The notes beneath the pieces are model-generated. The model saw only the letters and a program-made list of their open reading frames with translations. It ran no database searches and was not told where the DNA came from. Below, piece after piece: positions 43,848 to 54,799 of a stretch of DNA of 64,000 nt. The stretch spans positions 1 to 64,000 of the forward strand of contig NZ_CANSMR010000020.1 of the NCBI RefSeq assembly GCF_947648125.1, read 5' to 3'. The position numbers and the translations under genes were made by a program. This stretch comes from an uncultured Bradyrhizobium sp. GTDB lineage: Bacteria > Pseudomonadota > Alphaproteobacteria > Rhizobiales > Xanthobacteraceae. Within the stretch, counting starts at the first letter, position 1, and each line of letters starts with the position of its first letter.

Positions 43848-46082
43848 CTAGCGCAGGACCTCGCTCAGCACCTCGCCATCGACCTGGTGGGGTGTGGTGC
43901 CGAGGAGCCGCATGACGGTCGGCGCCACGTCGATATTGCGCATGCGCCGCACCACGGTGTCCCTTCGGATCTGCGGTCCCGCGGCGATGAACGTCGCGCT
44001 CATCACCGGAAGCTCGGGATCGTGACCGTGGGCGCCATAGAAGTTCGGCATCGACAGGGCGGTGGTTGCCGAATTGAACGGCGCGTCGCCCTGGCGCGCG
44101 ACGCCGGGGTTCTGGATGCCGTCGAAATTGTAGCCGGGCGCCATCAGCGCGAACACGTCGCCATAGTCCTGGCCGACGGTCTTGCTGATGCACTGTCCGG
44201 TACCGGCATCGCATTGCAGCGGCCGGGTCTCGACGACGGTGAAGATGCGCTGATCCCTGAGCGAGTAGTTGAAGCGTGCATTGGGATCGACCGCGTTCCT
44301 CACCGCATCGGTGATCTGCGCCACCAGGTTACGGTAGGTCGCAAGATCGACGGTGCCGCCGAGCTCGCGGTTTTGCAGGTTGACGTAGATGTCGGCGGCA
44401 GGACCCGAGGTGCGGACCCCGACCTTGCTGGTGTCGATGCCGGCGTTGCGCAGGATGTTGGTGAGATTGACCGATGTGTGGAACGGCGCGAAGCCGTGAT
44501 CCGACACCACGACGACGTTGCTGTCACGGCCCGCCGCATCGGCAATCTGCTTTACCGCTCTGTCTGCCGTCTGGTAGGCGAAACGGATGTAGGACGCGTA
44601 GCGCTTGACCTTGGCCGGATCCTGGTTGGCGCCGATCGAATTCGGGTCGGTCGGGTTGGTGCCCTGGCGGGGATCGGTCAGCAGGAACTGGTGCTCGGAG
44701 CCGTCGGGCTGCTCGATATAGACCATGACGAGGTCGGCGTCGGGATGGGTCTTGATCGCGCGCTCGCCGATATTTGCCTGGTAGCGGACGAAGGTCTTCA
44801 CCATGTCCTCGTACATCGTCTCGATCTCGACATCGGGGAAGCTGGTGAAGCCCGGGCTCAGACGCTCCGGAATGCGGAAGTCGGCCTGCGGACGCCAAAA
44901 GCCGATGTTGTCGTTGATGTCGTCGACATCGGCCAGCACCGGCGTGTTGCGCGGGATGTAGTTGGCGCCGTAGCGGGCGAAGCGCACCACCGAGAGGTCG
45001 GGCGACAGCGCCGAGACGAAGTAGGCTGCGCCGGCCTTCGCCCCGCTGCCCTCGAAGAAGAACGGCGCGTTCTCGCCGCCGAACTTGACGTAGGCCGGCC
45101 CGGTCGACGGCGCGTGGAACGGTCCTGCGGTGATGCCGCGGTTGGCGTCGAAGAACACCAGCGTGTCGTAGTTCACCTTGCGGTCATTGGTGGTGTCGAT
45201 CGCGGCGACGCGGATCGAATACTTGACGTCAAGCGTCGCGGTGTTGGTGCAGGTCGCGGTCGCCGCCGCGGAACATGAGAACGTCTCGATCGGCGCCGAG
45301 GTCACCAGCACCGGGCTGAACGAGAAATGGCCCGCAGCCTGCAGCGCCGCGACAATGCCCGGATCGGTCGTGAAGTCGCTGCGCGACAGCGAGAAGCCCT
45401 GGGCACCGATGCCGCCGAATGCGCCGAACGGCACCGTGAAGTCGGTCACGCGGGTCGGCTGGGCCGGCTGCACCACGGTCTTGTTGATCGAGATGTCGGC
45501 GCCGTCGCCGCCGGGCCAGGTCGCGGTGACGACCTTCTTGCCCTGCTGGCGCAGCTGCACCCACAGGGGCTGTGCCGTCGGGTGCGCCGACGGTCCGAGC
45601 GGGCTTTCGCTGTAGCCGCCGATCGGCGCCGCGAAGCCGCTGATGCTGCTGGAGATCGGGCCGACGATCGGCTGGAACGTGTTGGAGGGGATGTCGTTAT
45701 GCACTGCGGTCGAACCGGTCGCGATCGCGATATGCGAGACCGCGGTGAGCGACGGTGACGCCGTCACGTTCTGCAGAGCCACTGCGCCGCGCCGGCTGAG
45801 CCGGGCAAGCCCGCCGTCGCGCGGCAGCACGCCTTCCTCGATGAATTTCTGGATGAAATCGGGCTTGGCACCATCGAGCGAGATCATCACCACGCGCGGC
45901 TTGCGGCCGTGATGACCGCCGTCATGGTCTTGATCCTGGTCCTGATCGTGACCGCGGGACTCGCCGATGCCGCGGTCGCCATTGTCGCCGTCCTGGCCGG
46001 CACGAGCCGGCGTTGCAACGCAAGCCAGCGATGCGACAAGCGACATCGCTGACGTCACGGAAACAAATGTCTTCAATTTCAT
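43848..46082 (-). CDS. Exported alkaline-phosphatase-superfamily phosphodiesterase
   Basis: This 744-aa exported protein belongs to the type I phosphodiesterase/nucleotide pyrophosphatase branch of the alkaline phosphatase superfamily, a two-metal hydrolase of phosphate esters. A signal peptide covers residues 1-28. Metal and nucleophile motifs are VVMISLDGAKPDF (Asp70), SPSLTAVSHIAIATG (Thr113 as likely nucleophile, His117), DLVMVYIEQPDGSEHQFL and VVVVSDHGFAPFH. Between signal and enzyme is a low-complexity Asp/Gln/His stretch (residues about 45-58). Length exceeds the core family because of an inserted beta-rich region around residues 180-330. ATG 46082 is used. Substrate not predictable. 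Confidence 0.88.
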   Translation of the reverse strand: MKLKTFVSVTSAMSLVASLACVATPARAGQDGDNGDRGIGESRGHDQDQDQDHDGGHHGRKPRVVMISLDGAKPDFIQKFIEEGVLPRDGGLARLSRRGAVALQNVTASPSLTAVSHIAIATGSTAVHNDIPSNTFQPIVGPISSSISGFAAPIGGYSESPLGPSAHPTAQPLWVQLRQQGKKVVTATWPGGDGADISINKTVVQPAQPTRVTDFTVPFGAFGGIGAQGFSLSRSDFTTDPGIVAALQAAGHFSFSPVLVTSAPIETFSCSAAATATCTNTATLDVKYSIRVAAIDTTNDRKVNYDTLVFFDANRGITAGPFHAPSTGPAYVKFGGENAPFFFEGSGAKAGAAYFVSALSPDLSVVRFARYGANYIPRNTPVLADVDDINDNIGFWRPQADFRIPERLSPGFTSFPDVEIETMYEDMVKTFVRYQANIGERAIKTHPDADLVMVYIEQPDGSEHQFLLTDPRQGTNPTDPNSIGANQDPAKVKRYASYIRFAYQTADRAVKQIADAAGRDSNVVVVSDHGFAPFHTSVNLTNILRNAGIDTSKVGVRTSGPAADIYVNLQNRELGGTVDLATYRNLVAQITDAVRNAVDPNARFNYSLRDQRIFTVVETRPLQCDAGTGQCISKTVGQDYGDVFALMAPGYNFDGIQNPGVARQGDAPFNSATTALSMPNFYGAHGHDPELPVMSATFIAAGPQIRRDTVVRRMRNIDVAPTVMRLLGTTPHQVDGEVLSEVLR

Positions 46083-46169
46083 GAGAATGCCCCAACTTCG
46101 CTGCGCGAACACACAAACGGAAACCGTTCAGCAATATTCGGGGGCTTGGCTGACGCGCATGTGACGCGC

Positions 46170-46202
46170 ACGCGACGACGCAACGACAGCATGTCGTCGC
46201 GT
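46170..46202. repeat. 10-bp inverted repeat upstream of the phosphatase gene
   Basis: ACGCGACGAC (46170-46179) and GTCGTCGCGT (46193-46202) are perfect inverted repeats with a 13-base spacer, in the 273-base gap between the PaaI-like gene and the phosphatase gene on the minus strand. It could end the upstream transcript or be an operator; no T-tract follows. Confidence 0.5.
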
Positions 46203-46355
46203 CACAACTGGCGTTTGCATTGCTTCACAAGAAGAACGCGCGTGAACACAACGCGCTAGAGCCGAGCTCTCGATTTAACCCGTGGTGATGTAACGGCTGG
46301 ATGAAGGCGTGTGTCCACAGACCTTGGGCGTTCTGCGCGAAACGGGTCGTGAGCG

Positions 46356-46847
46356 TTACGCTGTCTTCTCCGCCGGCGCCTTGCGCTTCGTCCGTTTGAT
46401 GGTGCCGGAGAAGCTGAACAGCGGCCGCTCGGCCGATGTCAGCATGCCGCGCACGAAGATCAGCGATCCGCCGGCACGGGTGACCTCGCCGGTGCATTCG
46501 ATCAAGGCACCCTCGCGGGCCGCATCGAGGAATTCCGAGGCGAACGAGACCGTGACCCCGGGGCCCTGGAGCACCGGGGACGCAAGCGCGAACAGGCAGT
46601 AATCCGCGAAGGTCATGAGGCAGCCGCCATGGACGTTGCCCGAGCCGTTGAGGTGCTTCGGGCCGACCCGGAACGCACAGGCGATGCGGCCGTTCTCGTC
46701 CATGCAGTGGTAGAAGGGGCCGGTATGGGTCTCGAAACTGTCCCGGGTCCAGGTTCGCCAGCCGGCGAATTCGCCCTCGGTCTCGACGTGCAGGTCGGGG
46801 CGGCGGTTGAATGCCGTATTGAGTGCGGTCTTGGCGAGCTCGTTCAC
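46356..46847 (-). CDS. PaaI-type acyl-CoA thioesterase
   Basis: This 163-aa hot-dog-fold protein has the PaaI/4HBT core: HLNGSGNVHGGCLMTFADYCLFALA, where the Gly-rich HGG turn and the following Asp are the usual active-site elements, then GVTVSFASEFLDAAREG and GSLIFVRGMLTSAERPLFSFSGTIKR. It probably hydrolyses aromatic or medium-chain acyl-CoA in the cytosol. The start is GTG 46847. It is divergent from purL across 186 bases, with no functional link evident. The lysine-rich end (RTKRKAPAEKTA) is not part of the fold. Confidence 0.87.
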   Translation of the reverse strand: MNELAKTALNTAFNRRPDLHVETEGEFAGWRTWTRDSFETHTGPFYHCMDENGRIACAFRVGPKHLNGSGNVHGGCLMTFADYCLFALASPVLQGPGVTVSFASEFLDAAREGALIECTGEVTRAGGSLIFVRGMLTSAERPLFSFSGTIKRTKRKAPAEKTA

Positions 46848-47033
46848 GAAATCTGGCCTTCAATTATCGGGTTCGGGACCTTAAATCCGATCCATCCCCA
46901 TTGTGCAAATCCCAAGCACAGATCCAGGCTGCAAATCCCGGGCCGCGTCCAACCGCCGCAAAGCTCTGGACAGGCCGGAAATGGGCCGTAAAAGGCCTTT
47001 TCGCCCCCGTTCGATCTACCTATTAAGGGTCCC

Positions 47034-49265
<2,232 letters not shown>

Positions 49266-49309
49266 TCGCGTCGGATCGGGCGCTACAAGCGTCGAGCGAA
49301 CAAGGTCTC

Positions 49310-49340
49310 AATAGCGCGATGAACCCGTCATCGCGCTATT
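49310..49340. terminator. Terminator hairpin between purL and the GlsB-family gene
   Basis: AATAGCGCGATGA (49310-49322) and TCATCGCGCTATT (49328-49340) form a perfect 13-bp stem with a 5-base loop in the gap between convergent genes, suited to stop transcription from both sides. Confidence 0.8.
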
Positions 49341-49376
49341 GCCTTATGTCCAGGCGCGATCCCTTCGGATCAAGCG

Positions 49377-49637
49377 CTAGGTGGCGCCGCGGATCGCGCG
49401 CCAGGCAAAAATGATAATCACTGCGCCGATGAAGCCGGCGACGAGATAGCCGATCCATCCTCCGCCGATCGATACGCCGAGCAGACCCAATAGCCAGTTC
49501 GCCAGCGCGGCGCCGACGATGCCGAGGATGATATTCATGAAGATGCCGGTTCCGGTCTTCATGAACATCTCGGCGAGCCAGCCGGCCAATCCGCCGACGA
49601 TGATTGCGGCGATCCATCCAACTTGAGGGTCGTTCAT
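49377..49637 (-). CDS. GlsB/YeaQ/YmgE-family small membrane protein
   Basis: This 86-aa inner-membrane protein has three hydrophobic segments rich in glycine (WIAAIIVGGLAGWLAEMF, GIFMNIILGIVGAALANWLLGLLG, WIGYLVAGFIGAVIIIFAW). This is the transglycosylase-associated/GlsB-YeaQ-YmgE family, often stress induced; its biochemical role is not settled. ATG 49637 is used, with GGGAGTCC upstream. It is next to soxR on the same strand with about 100 bases between. Confidence 0.88.
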   Translation of the reverse strand: MNDPQVGWIAAIIVGGLAGWLAEMFMKTGTGIFMNIILGIVGAALANWLLGLLGVSIGGGWIGYLVAGFIGAVIIIFAWRAIRGAT

Positions 49638-49738
49638 CTGAGGACTCCCTAGGGTCAAGCAGTCCGGCCACCATAGCTGAGAATCACATGGCCACATGTG
49701 ACCAATGGCAGGTTGTGCGCAACTTGTTGGCGACGGGC

Positions 49739-50215
49739 TCAAGCCTGCCGCCCCCGGCGCTGCCTGCGTTCGGCCGCGGTGATCAGGATGCGGGGGCCCG
49801 GGCCCTGCGCGCCGAGCCTGTCGTCGCCATTGCGCAGCGGGCAATCGGTGACCGACAGGCAGCCGCAGCCGATGCAGCTGAACAGCTTGTCGCGCAGGTC
49901 GGTGAGATCGCTGATGCGCTGTTGCAGCGCCGCGGTCCAGGCGCGCATCGCACGCTCCCACTCGCGCATGGTCGGGGCGCGATCGAGCGGTATCGCTGCG
50001 AAGGTTTGCCTGATCTCTTCCAGCGGAATCCCCGCGCGTTGCGCGATCCGGATCACCGCGATGCGCCGCAGCACGCCACGCATGTAGCGGCGCTGGTTGC
50101 CGCTGGTGCGCCGGCTCGCGATCAGCCCCTTGCTCTCGTAGAAGTGAAGGGTGGAGACGGCGAGGCCGCTGCGCTGCGCCACTTCGCCGACTGAAAGCTC
50201 TTGTGGAAGCGCCAT
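49739..50215 (-). CDS. soxR: Redox-sensing activator SoxR
   Basis: This 158-aa MerR-family protein senses redox-cycling compounds through a [2Fe-2S] cluster. The N-terminal HTH is SVGEVAQRSGLAVSTLHFYESKGLI. The cluster ligands form the full CxxCxC-x5-C pattern: Cys114, Cys117, Cys119 and Cys125 in SCIGCGCLSVTDCPL. There is no soxS in view; as in most non-enteric bacteria SoxR should act directly on target genes. It is divergent from an RND efflux operon, with a matching SoxR promoter in between. ATG 50215 is used. The C-terminal tail (ERRQRRGRQA) is basic. Confidence 0.96.
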   Translation of the reverse strand: MALPQELSVGEVAQRSGLAVSTLHFYESKGLIASRRTSGNQRRYMRGVLRRIAVIRIAQRAGIPLEEIRQTFAAIPLDRAPTMREWERAMRAWTAALQQRISDLTDLRDKLFSCIGCGCLSVTDCPLRNGDDRLGAQGPGPRILITAAERRQRRGRQA

Positions 50216-50258
50216 TTGCTGCGAGATCCCGAATTAGAAGTCCTGCAAGCTGCGAGCC

Positions 50259-50289
50259 TTGACCTCAACCATACTTGAGGTTCTATAAC
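50259..50289 (+). promoter_or_regulatory. SoxR-controlled promoter of the RND efflux operon
   Basis: A -35 box TTGACC (50259-50264) and -10 box TATAAC (50284-50289) are spaced 19 bp apart, the overlong spacing typical of MerR-family targets. Between them lies CCTCAA...TTGAGG (50263-50280), an 18-bp inverted repeat that matches the known SoxR box. Oxidised SoxR would untwist this promoter and switch on the efflux genes. Confidence 0.92.
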
Positions 50290-50351
50290 AGTTGCGGGCT
50301 TGCAGGGGCAAGCTTCCGGCCGAGATGCCGGGGTTCGTTCTTGGAAGCGAA

Positions 50352-51467
50352 ATGCCGTCCGCATCATCCTCATCGCGCCGCTGGCTCGGGCTTCGCCCCA
50401 AGCCGTTCGGCATCACCCTTGTCTTGCTGATCTGTGCCGCGGCCGCCTTGTTCGCCTGGCGCGCCGGCGGATCCAGTGCGTCAGCCAAGGCCACCGCCGA
50501 AGCCCCGCCAACGCCGGTAGCCGCCATGGTGGTGCGGACCGAAACCTTGCCGCGCTCGATCGAGGCGATCGGTTCGTTGCAAGCAGTGCGGCAAGTGATT
50601 CTGGCACCCGAAGTTGCCGGCCGCGTCACCGCGATCAATTTCGATGCCGGTACCGATGTCGCCGAGGGCGCAGCGCTGGTGCAGCTCTATGACGCGCCGC
50701 TGCGCGCCTCGCGCGCGGTTGCGGTTTCCAAGGGACGCTTTGCGCAATTGCAGGAGAAGCGTTCGCAGGGGCTGGCGCCGTCGGGCTTCGTGACCCAGGA
50801 GACGCTGCAGCAGCGGCAGGAAGACCTCAAGCAGGCCGACGCCTCGGTCGAGCAGCTCGATGCGCAGATCGCGCAGACGACGATCCGCGCGCCGTTCGCC
50901 GGCCAGATCGGCCTGCGCAAGGTGAACCTCGGTCAATACGTCAATGCCGGCGATGCGCTCGCCACGCTGACCGCGCTCGACCAGCTCTATGCCAATTTCA
51001 CCGTTCCGCAGCAGCGCCTGTCAAATCTGAAGGTGGGAGGCACGGTGACGATCCGTACCGACGCTTTCCCCGATCGGGTGTTCGAGGCCACGATCAACGC
51101 CATCGAACCGCAGGTCGCCGAGGATACCCGCAATGTCCTCGTGCAGGCGCTGTTCTCTAATCCCGACCGGCTGCTGCTGCCTGGGCTCTTCGTGATGGTG
51201 AACGTCGTGCTGCCGCCGCAGCTCGACGCCATCGTGGTGCCCGTCACCGCGATCCAGACCAGCGCGTCCGGCGAGAGCGTGCTCGTGGTGCGCGACAACA
51301 AGGCGGTCGGCGTTGCCGTCAAGACCGGGCAGCGCATCGGCGAACGCGTCGTTGTGGAGCACGGGCTTTCGCCGGGCGATCACATCGTGACCGCGGGCCA
51401 GCTTCGCGTCATGCCGGGTGCTGCCGTCCAGATGACTATGGCGGAGACGCCGGAGAAGGGACGCTAG
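50352..51467 (+). CDS. RND efflux periplasmic adaptor (MFP)
   Basis: This 371-aa membrane-fusion protein links an RND pump to an outer-membrane channel. A short N-terminal membrane segment (FGITLVLLICAAAALFAW) is followed by a lipoyl half (AGRVTAINFDAGTDVAEGAALVQL), an alpha-hairpin (KGRFAQLQEKRSQ and following), the second lipoyl half (IRAPFAGQIGLRKVNLGQYV) and beta-barrel domains. It starts at ATG 50352 with GGAAG just upstream; earlier in-frame starts lack a binding site. It lies directly after the SoxR promoter and 28 bases before the pump gene. No outer-membrane factor gene is present. Confidence 0.92.
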   Translation: MPSASSSSRRWLGLRPKPFGITLVLLICAAAALFAWRAGGSSASAKATAEAPPTPVAAMVVRTETLPRSIEAIGSLQAVRQVILAPEVAGRVTAINFDAGTDVAEGAALVQLYDAPLRASRAVAVSKGRFAQLQEKRSQGLAPSGFVTQETLQQRQEDLKQADASVEQLDAQIAQTTIRAPFAGQIGLRKVNLGQYVNAGDALATLTALDQLYANFTVPQQRLSNLKVGGTVTIRTDAFPDRVFEATINAIEPQVAEDTRNVLVQALFSNPDRLLLPGLFVMVNVVLPPQLDAIVVPVTAIQTSASGESVLVVRDNKAVGVAVKTGQRIGERVVVEHGLSPGDHIVTAGQLRVMPGAAVQMTMAETPEKGR

Positions 51468-51495
51468 CCCACAGGCGGCGTCTGAGGCCGGCATC

Positions 51496-54400
51496 ATGCA
51501 TTTCACCGACATCTTCATCCGCCGGCCGATTCTTGCGACGGTCGTCAGCCTGCTGATCCTCTTGATCGGCACCGCGGCCATGGTCTCCCTGCCGGTGCGG
51601 CAGTATCCCAGCATGGAAAGCGCCACCATCCAGGTCGATGTCTCGTTTCCCGGCGCGACCCAGGACGTCATGCAGGGCTTTGTCACCTCGGTGATTGCGC
51701 AGTCGATCGCGACCGCCAACGGCATCGAATACATGACCTCGAACTCGACGCTCGGCACGAGCCAGATCAAGGCCAAGCTGGTGCTCAATGCCAATGCCGA
51801 CCGTGCCATGACCGAGGTGCTCGCCAAGGTGCAGCAGGTCAAGTACCGCATGCCGGCCGGCGTGTTCGATCCTGTGATCACAAAGATCACCGACGGCGCA
51901 TCGGCGGTGCAGTACATCGCTTTCACCAGCGACACGCTGACGCCGGCGCAGATCACCGACTTCGCCACCCGCGTGGCGCAGCCGCTGTTGACGTCGGTCC
52001 CCGGCGTCGCCTCGGCCGACACGTCGGGCGGATCGTCGCTGGCGATGCGGGTGTGGATCGATCCGTTCAAGCTCGCGGCGCGCGGCCTGACCGCGGCCGA
52101 TATTTCTGCTGCGCTGCGTTCCAACAATGTGCAGGCGGCGCCCGGGCGGCTGCGCGGCGAGATGACCGTGACCAACATCACCGCGGCGACCGACCTGCGC
52201 AATCTCGACGATTTCCGCAAGATGGTGATCAAGACCGGCGCCGCTGGCGGCGGCCTGGTGCGGCTCGGCGACGTCGCGACGCTCGAGATCGGCGGCGAGA
52301 ATTACGATTCGAACGCGCGCGACAGCGGCCGGCCCACCGTCTATATCGCGGTGCAGCCGACGCCCGACGGCAACCCGCTGGAGATCGTCGCCGCCACCGC
52401 CAAGGTGATCGAGGACCTCAACCGCGTCGCGCCGCCCGGATTGCAGGTCGCCGACGTCTTCAACATCGTGCACTTCGTCAAGGCCTCGATATCAGAGGTG
52501 CAGCACGCGCTGGCCGAGGCGATCCTGATCGTCGTGGTGGTGATCCTGCTGTTCCTCGGATCGTTCCGCTCGGTGTTGATCCCGGTCGTCACCGTGCCGC
52601 TGTCGCTGGTCGGCACCGCGGCGATGATGCTGGCGCTCGGCTTCTCCATCAATTTGCTGACCTTGCTTGCGATGGTGCTGGCGATCGGGCTCGTGGTCGA
52701 CGACGCCATCGTCGTCGTGGAGAACATCCATCGCCACATCGAGGAGGGCCTGAGTCCGGGCGACGCGGCCCTGATCGGCGCGCGCGAGATCATCGGCCCG
52801 GTGATCGCGATGACGATCACGCTGGCCGCGGTCTATGCGCCGATCGGCCTGATGGGCGGCCTGACCGGCAGCCTGTTTCGCGAATTCGCTTTCACGCTGG
52901 CAGGCTCGGTGGTGGTCTCGGGCGTCATTGCCCTGACCTTGTCGCCGATGATGAGCGCGCAACTGCTGGGGGAAGCGACCTCGCATGGACGGTTTGCCCG
53001 TTTCGTCGAGCACCAGTTCTCGAAATTGTCGCGCGGCTACGGCCGGCTGTTGGCCGCGACGCTCAAGATGCGCGCCGCGGTGCTCGTGGTCGCGGTCAGC
53101 GTGCTGGCGGCAATCGTGGTGTTGTTTCTCGGCAGCCAGCGCGAGCTCGCGCCGTCCGAGGACCAGGGCTATGTGTTCACGGTGCTCAGGGCGCCGCAAT
53201 ATGCCAGCGTCGACTACACCACGCGCTACACCAACCAGGTCGAGCAGCTGTTTCGCTCGTTCCCGGAGTATCACGCCAGCTGGGTCATCAACGGCACCGA
53301 CGGCCAAAACCATGCATTCGGCGGCATCACGCTGACGGATTGGGACAAGCGCAAGCGCTCCGCCGACGACATCCAGAACCAGCTCTACGGCATGTCCTAT
53401 GGCGTGCTCGGCGCGAGCGTGACACCGTTCCAGCCCGCCGCGTTGCCGGCGGCGACCGGCGGCCTGCCGTTCCAGATGGTGGTGCGCTCGGCCGGCGATT
53501 TCTCAACCATCTATCAGGAGGTCGAGACACTGAAGGCGGCCGCCTGGAAGAGCGGGCTGTTCGTCTTCGTCGACAGCGATCTCGCGTTCGACAGCCCGAC
53601 CGCGCGGATCACGATCGATCATGCCAAGGCGGCCGAGGCCGGCGTCAGCATGCAGACCATCGCCGACACGCTCGCTGTGCTGGTCGGCGAGAACTACGTC
53701 AACCGCTTCAACTTCTTTGAACGCTCCTACGAGGTGATCCCGCAGGTGCGGCAGGCCGACCGGGTCACGCCGGACAATCTCGGAAACTTCAATGTCCGTT
53801 CGAGCTCGGGGCGGATGTTCCCGCTGTCGACGGTGATCAAGGTCAACGTCAAGCCTGAGCCGAACCGGCTGCCGCAGTTCAACCAGATGAATGCGGCGAC
53901 GATCTCTGCGGTGCTGAAGCCCGGCGTCACCATGGGGCAGGCGGTGTCGTTCATGCAGGCGCAAAAGCTGTCGCCGGGCATGACCGTCGACTGGCTGTCG
54001 GACAGCCGGCAGTATGTCCAGGAGGGCAACCGCCTGATCGTCACCTTCGGCATGGCACTGATCGTGATTTTCCTGGTGCTGGCGGCGCAGTTCGAAAGCT
54101 TCCGCGATCCCCTGGTCATCATGGTGACGGTGCCGCTCGCGGTCTGCGGCGCGCTGCTGCCGCTGTATTTCGGCTTCACCACGCTGAACATCTACACCCA
54201 GATCGGCCTCGTCACCCTGATCGGGCTGATCTCCAAGCACGGCATCCTGATGGTGAGTTTCGCCAACGAGATCCAGCACCATGAAGGGCTCGACCGCGTC
54301 GCCGCGATCCAGAAGGCCGCCGCGGTCCGCATGCGCCCGGTGCTGATGACGACGGCCGCGATGGTCGCTGGCCTTGCGCCGCTGCTCTATGCCGACGGCG

Positions 54401-54576
54401 CCGGCGCGGCCAGCCGCTTTGCCATCGGCATCGTCGTGGTGATGGGGATGCTGATCGGCACGCTGTTCACGCTGTTCGTGCTGCCGACCTTCTACATCCT
54501 GATCGCCCGCGACCACCGCGCCGCGGCCGCACCGCGTCTCGAAAGCGTGGCGGCCAGGAGTGAGATCGCTGCGTAG
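51496..54576 (+). CDS. RND multidrug efflux pump
   Basis: This 1026-aa inner-membrane proton-driven pump of the AcrB/MexF class exports drugs and redox-active compounds. The N-terminus FIRRPILATVVSLLILLIG is typical. The proton-relay pair is Asp402-Asp403 in IGLVVDDAIVVVENIHRH. Repeated halves are seen in the TM10-12 region near GLISKHGILMVSFAN and RMRPVLMTTAAMVAGLAPLL. Length agrees with the family. It follows the adaptor gene in a SoxR-controlled operon; the substrate set likely includes redox-cycling agents. After the stop comes a palindromic repeat. Confidence 0.96.
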   Translation: MHFTDIFIRRPILATVVSLLILLIGTAAMVSLPVRQYPSMESATIQVDVSFPGATQDVMQGFVTSVIAQSIATANGIEYMTSNSTLGTSQIKAKLVLNANADRAMTEVLAKVQQVKYRMPAGVFDPVITKITDGASAVQYIAFTSDTLTPAQITDFATRVAQPLLTSVPGVASADTSGGSSLAMRVWIDPFKLAARGLTAADISAALRSNNVQAAPGRLRGEMTVTNITAATDLRNLDDFRKMVIKTGAAGGGLVRLGDVATLEIGGENYDSNARDSGRPTVYIAVQPTPDGNPLEIVAATAKVIEDLNRVAPPGLQVADVFNIVHFVKASISEVQHALAEAILIVVVVILLFLGSFRSVLIPVVTVPLSLVGTAAMMLALGFSINLLTLLAMVLAIGLVVDDAIVVVENIHRHIEEGLSPGDAALIGAREIIGPVIAMTITLAAVYAPIGLMGGLTGSLFREFAFTLAGSVVVSGVIALTLSPMMSAQLLGEATSHGRFARFVEHQFSKLSRGYGRLLAATLKMRAAVLVVAVSVLAAIVVLFLGSQRELAPSEDQGYVFTVLRAPQYASVDYTTRYTNQVEQLFRSFPEYHASWVINGTDGQNHAFGGITLTDWDKRKRSADDIQNQLYGMSYGVLGASVTPFQPAALPAATGGLPFQMVVRSAGDFSTIYQEVETLKAAAWKSGLFVFVDSDLAFDSPTARITIDHAKAAEAGVSMQTIADTLAVLVGENYVNRFNFFERSYEVIPQVRQADRVTPDNLGNFNVRSSSGRMFPLSTVIKVNVKPEPNRLPQFNQMNAATISAVLKPGVTMGQAVSFMQAQKLSPGMTVDWLSDSRQYVQEGNRLIVTFGMALIVIFLVLAAQFESFRDPLVIMVTVPLAVCGALLPLYFGFTTLNIYTQIGLVTLIGLISKHGILMVSFANEIQHHEGLDRVAAIQKAAAVRMRPVLMTTAAMVAGLAPLLYADGAGAASRFAIGIVVVMGMLIGTLFTLFVLPTFYILIARDHRAAAAPRLESVAARSEIAA

Positions 54577-54625
54577 GGAGCGGTAGTCTCTTTGACTGAA
54601 GCGGTCCTTCGACGAACTCGCTTCA

Positions 54626-54763
54626 CCTCTCCCGCTTGCGGGGTCAAGACGAGCGAAGCTCGCTCTTAGGTCGACGCGCGTAGCGCGGCGGGTGGGGGCT
54701 CTCTCCACGATGTGACTCGCGGAGAGAGCCCCCACCCTAGCCCTCCCCCGCAAGCGGGAGAGG
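54626..54763. repeat. Nested palindromic repeat after the RND pump gene
   Basis: Outer arms at 54626-54643 and 54746-54763 are perfect 18-base reverse complements (CTCTCCCGCTTGCGGGG type). A second, inner pair at 54690-54706 and 54721-54737 is also perfect over 17 bases around a 14-base loop. The whole is a double-nested palindrome of a kind dispersed in Bradyrhizobium genomes, from memory. Confidence 0.85.
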
Positions 54764-54799
54764 GGGCGCAGCTCAGATGCCGCAATATCAATGCTCTAG

